Numbered from the stretch's first letter, positions 10,969 to 20,634 are shown. The stretch is DNA of 58,067 bases from Caballeronia mineralivorans PML1(12) (GCF_001028175.1 NZ_AEJF01000196.1:1-58067), one strand, 5' to 3'. Notes: generated from the sequence alone by a model not told the origin. Translations and numbers: made by a program.

Positions 10969-11742
10969 ATGCGTTTTGCCAGTCTCGGCAGCGGCAGCGA
11001 AGGCAATGCGTTGCTCGTCGAGTCGGTAAGCGGCACGACGACCACCCGCGTGCTGCTGGACTGCGGTTTCTCTGCGAAAGAAGTCGAGCGGCGCCTGGCG
11101 CGGCTCGGCGTTCGCGCAGACGAGATCGACGCCATTCTTATCACCCACGAGCACACGGATCACATAGGTGGCGCGCTGACATTGGCGCGCAAATGGTCGA
11201 TTCCGTTGCACATGAGCTGGGGTACCGCACGCGCAGTGGGTGCCGACGAAGCCCCGGTCGATCTGCATGTGCTCTGGGGCGACGAGAGCGTAGTAGTAGG
11301 GGATCTGGAAGTGCTCCCTTATACCGTGCCTCACGACGCGCGCGAACCGCTCCAATACGTGTTCTCTGACGGCGCAAGCCGTTTGGGCGTCCTGACGGAT
11401 GTAGGTGTTGCGACAACTCACATCACGAATGTGCTGAGCGGTTGCGATGCTTTGGTGCTCGAATCAAATCACGATGTCGGGATGCTCGCGTCAAGCCGCT
11501 ATCCGGCTTCGCTCAAGGCGCGCATTGGTGGCATGCATGGACATCTTAACAACGACGCTGCGGCAGGGATTCTTGCAGCGCTTGACCGATCGAAGCTGCG
11601 CCATCTGGTGGCCGCGCATCTGAGTCAGCAGAACAACCTGCCCGAGCTCGCCCAAGCGGCGCTTGCTGCCGTCCTGGGCGGCACCGCGGCCGATGTCATG
11701 GTCGCGACCCAAGCCGATGGTTTCGGCTGGTTGTCCTTATGA
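10969..11742 (+). CDS. MBL-fold metallo-hydrolase (YycJ/WalJ-like)
   Basis: A 257-residue metallo-beta-lactamase-fold hydrolase. The metal motif HxHxDH is ITHEHTDHIGG, and further ligands appear in VPHDAREP, LTDVGVATTHI and ESNHDVGML, the pattern of YycJ-type proteins linked to DNA metabolism. The start MRFASLGSGSEGNALLVE is characteristic of the family. It is the last gene of the dapA-bamC unit; a strong terminator follows at about 11.82 kb. The substrate is not known. Confidence 0.9.
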   Translation: MRFASLGSGSEGNALLVESVSGTTTTRVLLDCGFSAKEVERRLARLGVRADEIDAILITHEHTDHIGGALTLARKWSIPLHMSWGTARAVGADEAPVDLHVLWGDESVVVGDLEVLPYTVPHDAREPLQYVFSDGASRLGVLTDVGVATTHITNVLSGCDALVLESNHDVGMLASSRYPASLKARIGGMHGHLNNDAAAGILAALDRSKLRHLVAAHLSQQNNLPELAQAALAAVLGGTAADVMVATQADGFGWLSL

Positions 11743-11818
11743 AATCGGGCAGCGTTTCGTTTTGAGCTTCGCATAACGCATATACAACGTGTATTGATAC
11801 AACGGAAACAACAGACGT

Positions 11819-11847
11819 AAAAAAACCGGCCCGAGGGCCGGTTTTTT
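11819..11847. terminator. rho-independent terminator after the dapA-bamC-MBL unit
   Basis: The sequence has an A-run, a GC stem (AACCGGCCC / GGGCCGGTT around GA) and a T-run, so it can stop transcription from both directions: the MBL gene on the left and the minus-strand lipoprotein gene on the right. Confidence 0.88.
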
Positions 11848-11938
11848 CATAAGCCTCCCAGAATAACATCTCTGCGAGGCTTACTGCGGAGGCTTCGTTT
11901 TCAGCTAAAGAGCTGGAACCGGGCCCCTGACTATGTGC

Positions 11939-12217
11939 TTACTGGCTTGCGCCCGAAGCGGCAGTAGCTGCCGAAGCAGCTGCGTCCACTGCCGATGCGG
12001 CAGCAGCCGTTGCGTCGCTTGCAGCGGCCACAGCGGACGATGCTGCAGCGCTCACGTCGCTTGCAGCAGCCGCCACAGCGTCCGAAGCAGCAGCAGCCGG
12101 TGCCGAAGCAGCCGAGGTATCGCTAGCAGCGCCCGGAGCAGCCGTATCGCTAGACTTGTTGCATGCAGCAAGAGCAACAGCAGCCAACAGGGATGCTACG
12201 AGGAGAGATTTCTTCAT
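11939..12217 (-). CDS. alanine-rich small lipoprotein
   Basis: A 92-residue precursor with a classic lipoprotein signal (MKKSLLVASLLAAVALAAC, Cys19). The mature part is almost entirely Ala, Ser, Asp and Thr in a loosely repeating A-A-S-D/A-x pattern, which suggests an extended or coiled-coil rod. An upstream AAAGGACG places the start at 12217 rather than at a GTG six bases earlier. Similar Ala-rich lipoproteins of unknown role occur in Burkholderia. It is flanked by terminators and cupin genes rather than an operon. Confidence 0.75.
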   Translation of the reverse strand: MKKSLLVASLLAAVALAACNKSSDTAAPGAASDTSAASAPAAAASDAVAAAASDVSAAASSAVAAASDATAAAASAVDAAASAATAASGASQ

Positions 12218-12445
12218 GATCACGTCCTTTTATGGTTAAAGGTAAGCAACAGCGCAAAGTACCGGTAATGTGTGCTCCAACACCGACCCGGGCCGTTGTG
12301 GACTCACATTATGTATGGTTGTGAGACTTCCTACGGCTTGGGCGGAAATTATATGCACTTTCGTATCGACCGTCGATAAATGCGGGGCCAATACGTTGTC
12401 TTTCTCATACATTTCAACCCACGGAACAGCAAGACAGTCCAAACA

Positions 12446-13666
12446 CTAGGCGTTTGCGTCGACTTGTATCCAGCCCGCACAATACCACTCGTGCAGTAGC
12501 ACTGTCATTGACGAATCGCCTGAGAGTGTTACAAAGCGTTTCCCCTCCAAATACCGTTTGTCGGCGAGTTCAAGCAGCCATTTTTTGGCCTTTCCCGACA
12601 ATAAATCCTGTTCGCCATTCAGAAAATAAGCGTGTTTGTCATAAAGCAGCACGGTCTTTTTATCGAGCTTCAAACCTGATTGTTTCACGCGTTCGATAAA
12701 CCTGCTCTCATTCAAAGGGCGTCGCGGCGGATCGAATACGACATTCGGCTTCGGTTCGCTCAGGTACGTTCCGAGAAACGACGCGACGTCCTTCTCATTC
12801 CATGCAATGTTCGCAAGGATCGAGCCAACCCGCTCGATCAGCAGCGGTGGCAATAACGCCGGGTGGCTGACCGCCGGCTGGTCCGGATCGCGGTAGCGTT
12901 GGACACTCTTCGCGGCGGCGTCACGGGCGTCGTCCAGACGCTCTGCAAGGTGATACAGGAACTGGCCTGACAGTTCGCTTGCAGAGGGTGCCCGGAAACC
13001 GATAGAGGCGGTCATGCACTCGCCTTCAGCCACGCCTTCGTGAGCGATGTGAGGCGGCAAATAAAGCATGTCGCCCGGTTCCAGCACCCATTCCTCGTCC
13101 GCTTCGAAGTGCTGTAAAACTTTCAACGGCAGCCCCTCTTTTAGCGAGAGATCGCGTTGTGCGCCAAAGCGCCAGCGCCGCTTGCCGTGGACCTGCAGCA
13201 GGAAGACATCGTAGGAATCGAAGTGCGCGCCCACGCCGCCGCCGTCGGTGGCGTACGAAATCATGAGGTCGTCCAGGCGGGCATCGGGGATGAAACGGAA
13301 ACGGTCCAGCAGCGCCCGGGCGCGGTCGTCGTGCAGGTTCGCCCCTTGCACAAGTAATGTCCAGTCACGCTTTTTTACGGATGGCAATTCATCGGGCGCA
13401 AAAGGGCCGTGCTCCATTGCCCAGGACTTGCGAAAATGCGTGATCAGGCGCGATTCGACGTCTTCGCTATCGGCGAGTTCGAACAGCTCGTCGCGCGACA
13501 ATGGCGCCTGGATGCCAGGAATGGCCTGACGGATCAGCAGCGGCTTTTTCTGCCAGTACCGGCGCATGAATTGCGCAGGCGCGAGGTTGCCGAGCAGGGT
13601 TGCAGGTTCGTCGGGAAGCGGCACCGCGAAAGGACTTGAGGGAACGTTAGGGGACCGCGCTGGCAT
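12446..13666 (-). CDS. JmjC-like cupin protein, ribosomal oxygenase type (RoxA/YcfD-like)
   Basis: A 406-residue Fe(II)/2-oxoglutarate oxygenase of the cupin-8/JmjC type. The N-terminal part (LAPAQFMRRYWQKKPLLIRQAIPG) and the iron triad HFD (VGAHFDSYDVFLLQVHGKRRW) and H (YLPPHIAHEGVAEGE) match E. coli YcfD, which hydroxylates an arginine of ribosomal protein L16. The C-terminal winged-helix half is also present. The gene is divergent from slyD with only 33 bp between the starts. The substrate is inferred from family. Confidence 0.88.
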   Translation of the reverse strand: MPARSPNVPSSPFAVPLPDEPATLLGNLAPAQFMRRYWQKKPLLIRQAIPGIQAPLSRDELFELADSEDVESRLITHFRKSWAMEHGPFAPDELPSVKKRDWTLLVQGANLHDDRARALLDRFRFIPDARLDDLMISYATDGGGVGAHFDSYDVFLLQVHGKRRWRFGAQRDLSLKEGLPLKVLQHFEADEEWVLEPGDMLYLPPHIAHEGVAEGECMTASIGFRAPSASELSGQFLYHLAERLDDARDAAAKSVQRYRDPDQPAVSHPALLPPLLIERVGSILANIAWNEKDVASFLGTYLSEPKPNVVFDPPRRPLNESRFIERVKQSGLKLDKKTVLLYDKHAYFLNGEQDLLSGKAKKWLLELADKRYLEGKRFVTLSGDSSMTVLLHEWYCAGWIQVDANA

Positions 13667-13699
13667 CGTATAATTGAGGCTTGTATCTTGGAGAATCCA

Positions 13700-14239
13700 A
13701 TGAAAATCGCAAAAGACACCGTCGTATCAGTCGCCTATAAGCTGTCTGACGCTCATGGCAATCTGATCGAGGAAAGCGACGAGCCGATGGTCTATCTGCA
13801 CGGCGGCTATGATGGCACGTTCCCCAAGATCGAGGAAGCACTCGACGGTCAGGAAGCCGGCTATCAGACCCAGTTGCAGCTCGAACCACAAGATGCGTTC
13901 GGCGAGTACGATCCCGATCTCGTGAAAGTCGAGGCACGCGGCCGTTTTCCGGAACCGCTCGAGGTCGGCATGCAGTTCGAAGGCACGCCCGAAGACGGTG
14001 AAGACGAACTCGATTCGCTGATCTACACGGTCACCGACGTAGCGGAAGATAAAGTCGTGCTCGACGGCAATCATCCGCTCGCGGGCATGGCGCTGCGCTT
14101 CGCGCTGAACGTGCAGGAAGTCCGCGAAGCCACCGAGGACGAGAAGGAACATCAGCACGCCCATGGCCTCGACGGGCTGGAAGTCCTCGACGAGGACGAC
14201 GAAGAGCCGGGCAAGGACGCGGGTCCGACCTTGCATTGA
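13700..14239 (+). CDS. slyD: FKBP-type peptidyl-prolyl isomerase, SlyD-like
   Basis: A 179-residue FKBP with an inserted-flap (IF) chaperone domain. Recognisable pieces are MKIAKDTVVSVAYKLSDA, PMVYLHGGYDGTFPKIEEAL, EDAFGEYDP-like PQDAFGEYDP, and NHPLAGMALRFALNVQEVREA. The C-terminal tail is acidic with a few His (EHQHAHGLDG) instead of the long metal-binding tail of E. coli SlyD. The ATG at 13700 follows GGAGA; the upstream in-frame ATG at 13688 is unlikely. A hairpin terminator follows. Confidence 0.9.
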   Translation: MKIAKDTVVSVAYKLSDAHGNLIEESDEPMVYLHGGYDGTFPKIEEALDGQEAGYQTQLQLEPQDAFGEYDPDLVKVEARGRFPEPLEVGMQFEGTPEDGEDELDSLIYTVTDVAEDKVVLDGNHPLAGMALRFALNVQEVREATEDEKEHQHAHGLDGLEVLDEDDEEPGKDAGPTLH

Positions 14240-14273
14240 GGTTGGTGCAGGCGTTACGCAAGCACTATGAAAC

Positions 14274-14306
14274 AAGGCGCAGGAAGGTTGCTGCGCCTTT
14301 GTTTTA
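14274..14306 (+). terminator. rho-independent terminator after slyD
   Basis: Inverted repeat AAGGCGCA ... TGCGCCTT with a 10-nt loop, followed by TGTTTTATT. It lies between the convergent slyD and phosphoesterase-like genes. Confidence 0.75.
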
Positions 14307-14335
14307 TTGAGCGTGACGATGACGCGTGAACGGGT

Positions 14336-15718
14336 TTATTGGCCTGTGCCTGTGCCCGATGCGCCGCTCGCCGGATTCGATGGCAAAGGCAGAATTGGCG
14401 GCAGATTCGCAGGCGAGTTCGAGTTCAGTATGGGCGGCACTGAAGACGCGGCATTCGACGCGGGTGTAGCGGTGCCCGGTTGAGACGCCGGGAGTTGTTG
14501 TGTCGGTTGTGCTGGCGTTACCGGCAGCATCTGCTGGAAAAAAGATGAGGGCCCTGAAGTGTCGTCTTCAATGCCGGGGATCGACGAAGAAGGCGCCAAC
14601 GAAGACGCGGGCACGGCCGGTGCCGACGCCGGTCCAGGCGTAGCCGGCCGCACGATCACGTCACGCACGCGAACCCGAAACGGCGGCCGCCATGCAATGT
14701 CGGACTCTACTTCCAGCCACTGCGATTGCGGTTTCTTCAGGCCCATCGCGATGCGTGTCAGATTGGCCACGACCGTGCCCTTGTCGTTGCGCAACGGCTG
14801 GTCGATGCGAAATCCCCGGGGAATCGGCGTATCCGACTGGTGAATCACGATCACAGGTCCGCGAAACAATTCGGCGGCTTTGACGAGACTGCGCTTGAGT
14901 TCGAGAAAACCATCGCGCGACGTTTCGCCGCGAGAAAAGCGCAGCCATGCGAAACGATCGCGACGCTCGTAACGCGCGAAGTCGGGGTCGCCCTGAAGGA
15001 TCACCACCACTGCGCGCATGTCCGAGCGTCGCGCGGTTTCGACTGCGTGTTCCAGCCAGAATGCATTGGCGATGGAGCGGTCCTCGAACTCGCCGTTGCG
15101 TCCGCCCGCGCTCAGATAGTGATTGTTCGGCGCGGGCGCGTTCAAGCCAATGAACGCAACCCCGTTTGACTGCCATCGGACGTTTTCGCGGAACGGGCGA
15201 AAGCGCGCGACATCGCTTTCGCGAATGACGTTCATGGGCGTCTGGCCGAGCGAATTCGAGTCACCGAAGAACAACTGGCGGACGAAGTCCAACCGCTCGA
15301 CCGGATCGTAACTGCCCGCTTGGGCGAGACCGCAAGACGCCCAGTCGTTGCCGCCGGGCAGCAGGACGACGGGTTTGCGCGAGGTATCGAAGATCTGCTC
15401 GCGCGTGTTATAGAGCGAATCCCGGCACGGCTCCGTTTCGCCTTTGAGGTTGCCATCGTAGACGATGAACGACGTGTTCCGTTCGCGTCCGATGGCGTCG
15501 AGCATCTGCTGAAGCGATGTTTCGCCGGCGGGTTTGTCGAGCACATTCGAAGCGATTGCGAATGTCAGTGACGGCGCTTCGGCTCGCGCATGCTGCCATC
15601 CGCCGAGCAGCAAGAGGGCGCCTAAACAGACAAAAGCGCAGACAAAAGCGAAACGGCCGCGCACCATGCGGCGCGCGCGCGGCCAGTCAGCGTCAGAGTC
15701 CGCCTTAACGCGACGCAT
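14336..15718 (-). CDS. putative secreted calcineurin-like phosphoesterase
   Basis: A 460-residue protein with a transmembrane or signal segment (GRFAFVCAFVCLGALLLLGG) followed by a domain resembling metallophosphoesterases: LTFAIASNV, VYDGNLKGE, VVLLPGGNDW, VVILQGDPDF and VIVIHQSDT. The usual metal ligand motifs (GDxH, GDxxD, GNHE) are altered (GNDW for GNHE), so activity is doubtful. The C-terminal 100 residues are Pro/Ala/Ser-rich. I chose the ATG at 15718, which overlaps the mutS stop by 14 bp; MVRGRF at 15667 is an alternative. Probably cotranscribed with mutS. Confidence 0.72.
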   Translation of the reverse strand: MRRVKADSDADWPRARRMVRGRFAFVCAFVCLGALLLLGGWQHARAEAPSLTFAIASNVLDKPAGETSLQQMLDAIGRERNTSFIVYDGNLKGETEPCRDSLYNTREQIFDTSRKPVVLLPGGNDWASCGLAQAGSYDPVERLDFVRQLFFGDSNSLGQTPMNVIRESDVARFRPFRENVRWQSNGVAFIGLNAPAPNNHYLSAGGRNGEFEDRSIANAFWLEHAVETARRSDMRAVVVILQGDPDFARYERRDRFAWLRFSRGETSRDGFLELKRSLVKAAELFRGPVIVIHQSDTPIPRGFRIDQPLRNDKGTVVANLTRIAMGLKKPQSQWLEVESDIAWRPPFRVRVRDVIVRPATPGPASAPAVPASSLAPSSSIPGIEDDTSGPSSFFQQMLPVTPAQPTQQLPASQPGTATPASNAASSVPPILNSNSPANLPPILPLPSNPASGASGTGTGQ

Positions 15719-18422
15719 CCGGAGCGTTCGACGCCAGCTCATGTAGTTCGTAGAGCAGATCGAGCGCGTCGCGTGGGCGCAATTCGTTCGGATCGATTGC
15801 ACGCAGCCGGTCGAGTGCGGGATGCGGTTGCGCTTCGGCCGGTTCATCGCGCTCGTGAGCGTCAGCAATCTCAACGACCGGTGCCGCGAACAGGTCGAAT
15901 TGTGGTGACGGCTGGCCGATCGACTGCTGCTCCAGATGTGCCAGATGTTTCCTTGCGGCCTTGATGACTGCCGGCGGAACGCCTGCCAGTTGTGCCACCT
16001 GCAAGCCGTAGCTCTGGTTCGCAGGGCCTTCGTTCACCGCGTGCAGGAACACGATGCCGTGATCGTGCTCGACCGCCGACAAATGCACGTTCGCGGCCTG
16101 GACGAATTCGGCCGGCAACTGCGTCAGCTCGAAATAATGCGTCGCGAACAACGTGTGGCAGCCGTTATGCGACAGCAGATGCCGGGCAATTGCCCACGCG
16201 AGCGCGAGGCCGTCGAAGGTGGACGTGCCGCGGCCGATCTCGTCCATCAGCACGAGACTCGACGGGGTTGCGTCGTTGAGAATGGCCGCCGCTTCCGTCA
16301 TCTCGACCATGAACGTGGAGCGGCCGCCGGCGAGATCGTCGGCGGCGCCGATGCGCGTAAAGATCCGGTCGATCGGACCAAAACGTGCGCGTTTCGCGGG
16401 CACGTAACTGCCCACATAAGCCAGCAACGCGATCAACGCGGTCTGCCGCATGAACGTCGACTTACCGCCCATGTTCGGTCCGGTGATGAGCAACAACTTG
16501 CGCTCGGTATTCAGGCAACAGTCGTTGGCGATGAACTGCTCGACCTGCGCTTCCACTACCGGATGCCGCCCCTGCTCGATATCGATGCCTGCGTCGCCCG
16601 CGAATTCCGGTGCGATCCAGTCGAGCGCGAGCGCCCGTTCCGCGAACGCACCGAGCAGGTCGAGTTCAGCGAGAGCCGCCGCCACGCGCTGGCAATCGCC
16701 GATGTGCGGCAGCAGCGTTTGCAGCAGCGCGTCGTAGAGCATGCGCTCGCGGGCGAGCGCCCGGTCCTGCGCCGACAGGGCCTTGTCCTCGAAGGTTTTC
16801 AACTCCGGCGTGATGTAACGCTCGGCGTTTTTCAGCGTCTGGCGACGGCGGTAATCGTCGGGAACCTTGTCCGTCTGGCCGCGCGTGACCTCGATATAAA
16901 AACCATGCACCTTGTTGTACTCGACCCGCAGATTCGCGATGCCCGTTCGCGTGCGCTCACGCGTTTCCAGGTCGATCAGGAACTGGTCGCAGTTCTCGGA
17001 GATGTCGCGAAGCTCGTCGAGATCGGTGTCATAACCACGCGCGATCACGCCGCCATCACGAATCAGCGCCGCGGGTTCGGGCGCGATTGCGCGGGTCAGC
17101 AACGTGAGGCATTCGGGCGGCGGCTCGAGCGAGATATCGATACGTTCAAGCGATGCCGAGTTCATCGTCACGGCGGCGAGCCGTTCGCGCAGCTGGGGTA
17201 ATGCAGCGAAGGTGTCGCGCAAGCTGGAGAGATCGCGTGGCCGCGCCGACAGCAGCGCAAGCCGCCCCGTAATCCGTTCGATGTCCGAAATCTGCCGTAA
17301 CGCGGCACGCAAGCCGTCAAGACTCGCGCTTGCGGGGGCGTCGAGCAACGCGCCGATAGCACGCTGCCGGCTTTGCGCGATAGTGAAGTCGCGTGGCGGA
17401 TGATGCAGCCAGTGACGCAGCAAGCGACTGCCCATGGTCGTGCAGCACGTGTCCAGCAGCGAGCACAACGTGGGCGATTCCGTACCGCGTAAGGTCTCCG
17501 TCAGTTCGAGATTGCGCCGCGTGGCCGGGTCGAGGCCTATGTACTCGGACTCGTACTCCACCTTCAGGCTGCGCACGTGCCGCAGTTGCTGGCCCTGGGT
17601 CGCGGCCGCATACAGCAGCAGCGCGCCCGCGGCCCCGCACGCGCAGGTCAGCGAATGCGCACCGAAGCCGTCGAGGCCCGCGACATCGAGTTGCTCACAC
17701 AGCCGTTGCGTACCCGAATCGATGTCGAAATGCCACGCAGGCGCGCGGGTTGTCGCCCCTATATTTGGCACTTCGAACGGCGCATTGGTCGCAGAAATCG
17801 AGTCGGCAATCAGCGTTTCAGCCGGGCGAATTCGCTCGAGCGCCGCGCTCAACTGATCGGGCGCTACTTCGGCAAGACGCAACGCGCCGCTCGCCAGATT
17901 CAACCATGCCAGGCCGACGCTCGTGACCACGCCGCGACGATTGTGCGCCGGGCAGAGAGCGAGCAGGTAGACGTCGTTTTTATCGGAGAGAAGCGCTGCG
18001 TCGGTCAGCGTACCGGGTGTGACTACTCGCACGACCTTGCGCTCGACCGGTCCCTTCGATGTCGCCGGATCGCCGATCTGCTCGCAAATAGCGACCGATT
18101 CCCCGAGCTTCACCAGCTTCGCCAGGTATTGCTCGCACGAATGATGGGGGATACCGGCCATCTTGATCGGATTGCCGCCCGACGCCCCGCGTTGCGTGAG
18201 CGTCAGGTCGAGCAGGCGAGAGGCTTTGACGGCGTCGTCGAAGAACAGCTCGTAGAAGTCGCCCATTCGATAAAACACGAGCGTGCCGGGGTGCTCCTGT
18301 TTGATGCGCAGGTACTGCTGCATCATGGGGGTGTGATGCGACAGATCGACAGCGGCGCCGGGTTCCTGCGCGGCGGGGCTCAAGTCATGAGCGGTAGACG
18401 AAACGGAGATATGCGTACCCAT
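15705..18422 (-). CDS. mutS: DNA mismatch repair protein MutS
   Basis: Mismatch-recognition ATPase of post-replicative repair. The 905-residue protein has the mismatch-binding motif (VFYRMGDFYELFF, the Phe-x-Glu reader), the connector and lever domains, Walker A (ITGPNMGGKSTFMRQ), and Walker B (LVLMDEIGRGTSTFDG). The C-terminal tail ends near a clamp-binding-like QFDLF stretch (PQFDLFAAP). I chose MGTHISVSS at 18422; other in-frame starts lie at 18458 and nearer the core. The putative phosphoesterase gene overlaps its end. Confidence 0.96.
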   Translation of the reverse strand: MGTHISVSSTAHDLSPAAQEPGAAVDLSHHTPMMQQYLRIKQEHPGTLVFYRMGDFYELFFDDAVKASRLLDLTLTQRGASGGNPIKMAGIPHHSCEQYLAKLVKLGESVAICEQIGDPATSKGPVERKVVRVVTPGTLTDAALLSDKNDVYLLALCPAHNRRGVVTSVGLAWLNLASGALRLAEVAPDQLSAALERIRPAETLIADSISATNAPFEVPNIGATTRAPAWHFDIDSGTQRLCEQLDVAGLDGFGAHSLTCACGAAGALLLYAAATQGQQLRHVRSLKVEYESEYIGLDPATRRNLELTETLRGTESPTLCSLLDTCCTTMGSRLLRHWLHHPPRDFTIAQSRQRAIGALLDAPASASLDGLRAALRQISDIERITGRLALLSARPRDLSSLRDTFAALPQLRERLAAVTMNSASLERIDISLEPPPECLTLLTRAIAPEPAALIRDGGVIARGYDTDLDELRDISENCDQFLIDLETRERTRTGIANLRVEYNKVHGFYIEVTRGQTDKVPDDYRRRQTLKNAERYITPELKTFEDKALSAQDRALARERMLYDALLQTLLPHIGDCQRVAAALAELDLLGAFAERALALDWIAPEFAGDAGIDIEQGRHPVVEAQVEQFIANDCCLNTERKLLLITGPNMGGKSTFMRQTALIALLAYVGSYVPAKRARFGPIDRIFTRIGAADDLAGGRSTFMVEMTEAAAILNDATPSSLVLMDEIGRGTSTFDGLALAWAIARHLLSHNGCHTLFATHYFELTQLPAEFVQAANVHLSAVEHDHGIVFLHAVNEGPANQSYGLQVAQLAGVPPAVIKAARKHLAHLEQQSIGQPSPQFDLFAAPVVEIADAHERDEPAEAQPHPALDRLRAIDPNELRPRDALDLLYELHELASNAPDASR

Positions 18423-18550
18423 CTTGCGTGCGTGAATTTGGGAAAGTCCTAAGGGCACGAGTGTACCGCGTCGGCTCGCCGCGGGAACGCTGGTCGAACG
18501 CCTAACGCGGGGCGGGGCGCATCAGCGAAGGCTCACCAAAGTCTCAAAAA

Positions 18551-18582
18551 AGCAAAACGCCGGCACGTGCCGGCGTTTTGCT
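18551..18582. terminator. bidirectional hairpin terminator
   Basis: Near-perfect palindrome AGCAAAACGCCGGCA / TGCCGGCGTTTTGCT with A- and T-rich arms. It lies between the minus-strand DUF883 gene and mutS, and ends transcription from the lplT-side unit. Confidence 0.85.
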
Positions 18583-18608
18583 CTACCTCGAACATGACGC
18601 AAGACCAA

Positions 18609-18977
18609 TCAGGATCGTCCCGCCAGGAACCCCACCAGCAGCGCGAGCCCCGCTACCGCGCCGAGCGTGTGCCACGGCTTGTCGTGTACGAATTCGTCGG
18701 CGTAACCGGCGGCGTCGTTCAGTCGTCCGGCAATTGCCGAGGACGAACCGTCGAACTGCGCACGTGCCGTTTTCAGCTTGGTTTGCAAGTCCTTGCGCAG
18801 CTTGTCGACGTCGATGTCCTTCGCATCGCGGATCGAACTGTCCAGGTCATCGAGCAGGCTGCGCAACTGCGTGCTGGCGGTATCGACCGCGTCGCTTGCG
18901 CCCTCTACCGCACGGTGGCCCATTTTGGCAGCGCCATTGATGTTGCTATCGAGTGTGGAACGTGTGAATAGACCCAT
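18609..18977 (-). CDS. DUF883 family (ElaB/YqjD-like) membrane-anchored protein
   Basis: A 122-residue protein of the DUF883/ElaB-YqjD family: a long amphipathic helical region with many Asp/Lys/Ala residues (STQLRSLLDDLDSSIRDAKD), then the family hallmark HDKPWHTLGAVAGLALLVGFLAGRS, a C-terminal membrane anchor. E. coli YqjD associates with ribosomes and the inner membrane in stationary phase; the role here is inferred only. The ATG at 18977 has AAAGGAG upstream; the longer frame to 19055 is unsupported. A strong terminator follows. Confidence 0.88.
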   Translation of the reverse strand: MGLFTRSTLDSNINGAAKMGHRAVEGASDAVDTASTQLRSLLDDLDSSIRDAKDIDVDKLRKDLQTKLKTARAQFDGSSSAIAGRLNDAAGYADEFVHDKPWHTLGAVAGLALLVGFLAGRS

Positions 18978-19093
18978 TTGCAGCTCCTTTGACGTGTCGT
19001 TTGTTTCCGAATCGCGCGCTCTCGGAAGAGCGCGCCTCGCTTGCCGGCGGAACAAAAGTTGAAGCAGATTTCATTCCCGCAATCTGATCCCGA

Positions 19094-20392
19094 TCACTCT
19101 TCGACCAGTCCGCGCAGGTCCACCGTCTGCTCATTGCGAGCGTGGCGCCGCATGGCGAGTCCCATCAGCAGGCAGATAAGCACGCCGAACACCACAATAA
19201 TCCACTCCACCGGCAGTCTCGTCGTCAGTAAAAGCGCATAAGCACCGAGCATCGACAAAACGGCGAGGTTCTGGTTGAAATTCTGTACCGCAATCGAGGC
19301 CCCGGCGGACAGCAGCGTCGCGCCGCGATGCTGCAGGATCGCGTTCATCGGCACGATGAAAAAGCCCGACAGCGCACCCAGCAAAATCATCAGCGGATAC
19401 GCGCCCAGGATGTAGAGCGGCGCGAACAGCGGGCCGATCTGCACACCGGAACCCACCGGAAACAGGTCCTTGTTGTAGAACGCCATGCAGATAGCCACTG
19501 CGCCCGTCACCAGGCCCACCGGCAGCACTTTGAGCGAGCTGCGCAACGGCACCCACGCAGCCGCCGCACCCGCGCCGATCGCAATCCCCAGCCCCGTCAC
19601 GCCCTGTAACACCGCCGCCTTCGACAGTGACAAACCCAGATTCGCATCGGCCCATTTGAGCACCAGCAGTTGCAGCGTGACCGCCGCGCCCCACAACAAC
19701 GTAGTGACCCACAGCGCGATCTGCGCGAGCTTGTCGCCCCATAACACCTTGAATGCATGGGTGAAATCGCCTACCAGCTTCGACGGCTTCTTGAGCCGGT
19801 TCGGGTACCGCGCGCCCGTGTCCGGGATGCCGATGTTGATCACCGCGGCTGCCGCATAGACGACCATCACCGCGAACATGGCGGCGTCCGCAGCCGAGCG
19901 GATCAGCACCAGATGTGCGCCGCTGATGAAGTGCTGAACATACTGGCTGACCAGCGCGCCGCCGATCACCGTGCCGAGAATGGTCGAACCGACCGTGGCC
20001 GATTCGAGCCACGCGTTGGCCGGGATGAGCTTGTCGGCCGGCAATAGCTCGGTGAGGATGCCGTATTTGGCCGGCGAATACGCCGCGGCGCCGAGTCCGA
20101 CCACGCCGTACGCGATCATCGGATGCACGCCGAGGATCATCAGCGCACAGCCGCCGGCTTTCAGCGCATTCGAGACGAACATCACGTGGCGTTTCTGGAT
20201 GGAATCCGCGAACGCACCGACGAAGGGCGCGAGCAGCACGTACGACACCGTGAAGAAAATCTGCAACAGCGGCGTGACCCACGACGCGGAATGCATCACC
20301 GAAAGCATGGCGATGGCGGCGATCAGCAGCGCGTTGTCGGCGAGCGACGAAACGAACTGCGCGGCGATGATCGTATAGAAGCCTTTTTTCAT
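19094..20392 (-). CDS. lplT: lysophospholipid transporter LplT (MFS)
   Basis: A 432-residue major facilitator with about 12 membrane segments. The start MKKGFYTIIAAQFVSSLADNAL and the motif ADSIQKRHVMFVSNALKAGG fit LplT, which flips lysophospholipids inward for reacylation. The acyltransferase partner Aas is not fused or adjacent here. I chose the ATG at 20392; the longer frame to 20479 is unlike the family. The gene is on the same strand as, and 117 bp upstream of, the DUF883 gene. Confidence 0.87.
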   Translation of the reverse strand: MKKGFYTIIAAQFVSSLADNALLIAAIAMLSVMHSASWVTPLLQIFFTVSYVLLAPFVGAFADSIQKRHVMFVSNALKAGGCALMILGVHPMIAYGVVGLGAAAYSPAKYGILTELLPADKLIPANAWLESATVGSTILGTVIGGALVSQYVQHFISGAHLVLIRSAADAAMFAVMVVYAAAAVINIGIPDTGARYPNRLKKPSKLVGDFTHAFKVLWGDKLAQIALWVTTLLWGAAVTLQLLVLKWADANLGLSLSKAAVLQGVTGLGIAIGAGAAAAWVPLRSSLKVLPVGLVTGAVAICMAFYNKDLFPVGSGVQIGPLFAPLYILGAYPLMILLGALSGFFIVPMNAILQHRGATLLSAGASIAVQNFNQNLAVLSMLGAYALLLTTRLPVEWIIVVFGVLICLLMGLAMRRHARNEQTVDLRGLVEE

Positions 20393-20587
20393 TAGACGGA
20401 CGGGAAGGGCGGCAAAGAGAATGAGGAATGCCGCGGACGGCGAACGGAACACTTTAGCGGAGCCGGCGGCCGCACGCACAAATGCAGGCCGAACGTTAGC
20501 CTTTCGGACGCTTTTCGATTTTCAGACACTTACACGCGAAGCGGCCGGAAGCCACCGCGACCAGGCGCATGGACCGTGTGCCCAAAT

Positions 20588-20615
20588 AAGAAAAGCGGCC
20601 GAAGCCGCTTTTCTT
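20588..20615. terminator. hairpin terminator after suhB
   Basis: Perfect stem AAGAAAAGCGGC / GCCGCTTTTCTT with loop CGAA. It ends transcription of the minus-strand suhB gene, whose stop codon is at 20635. Confidence 0.85.
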
Positions 20616-20634
20616 ACTTCGCAACCGTTACGCG

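Noticed and set aside
15936..17201. A 421-codon plus-strand frame opposite mutS
   Set aside because: Antisense shadow of mutS; His/Arg-rich composition typical of non-coding frames.
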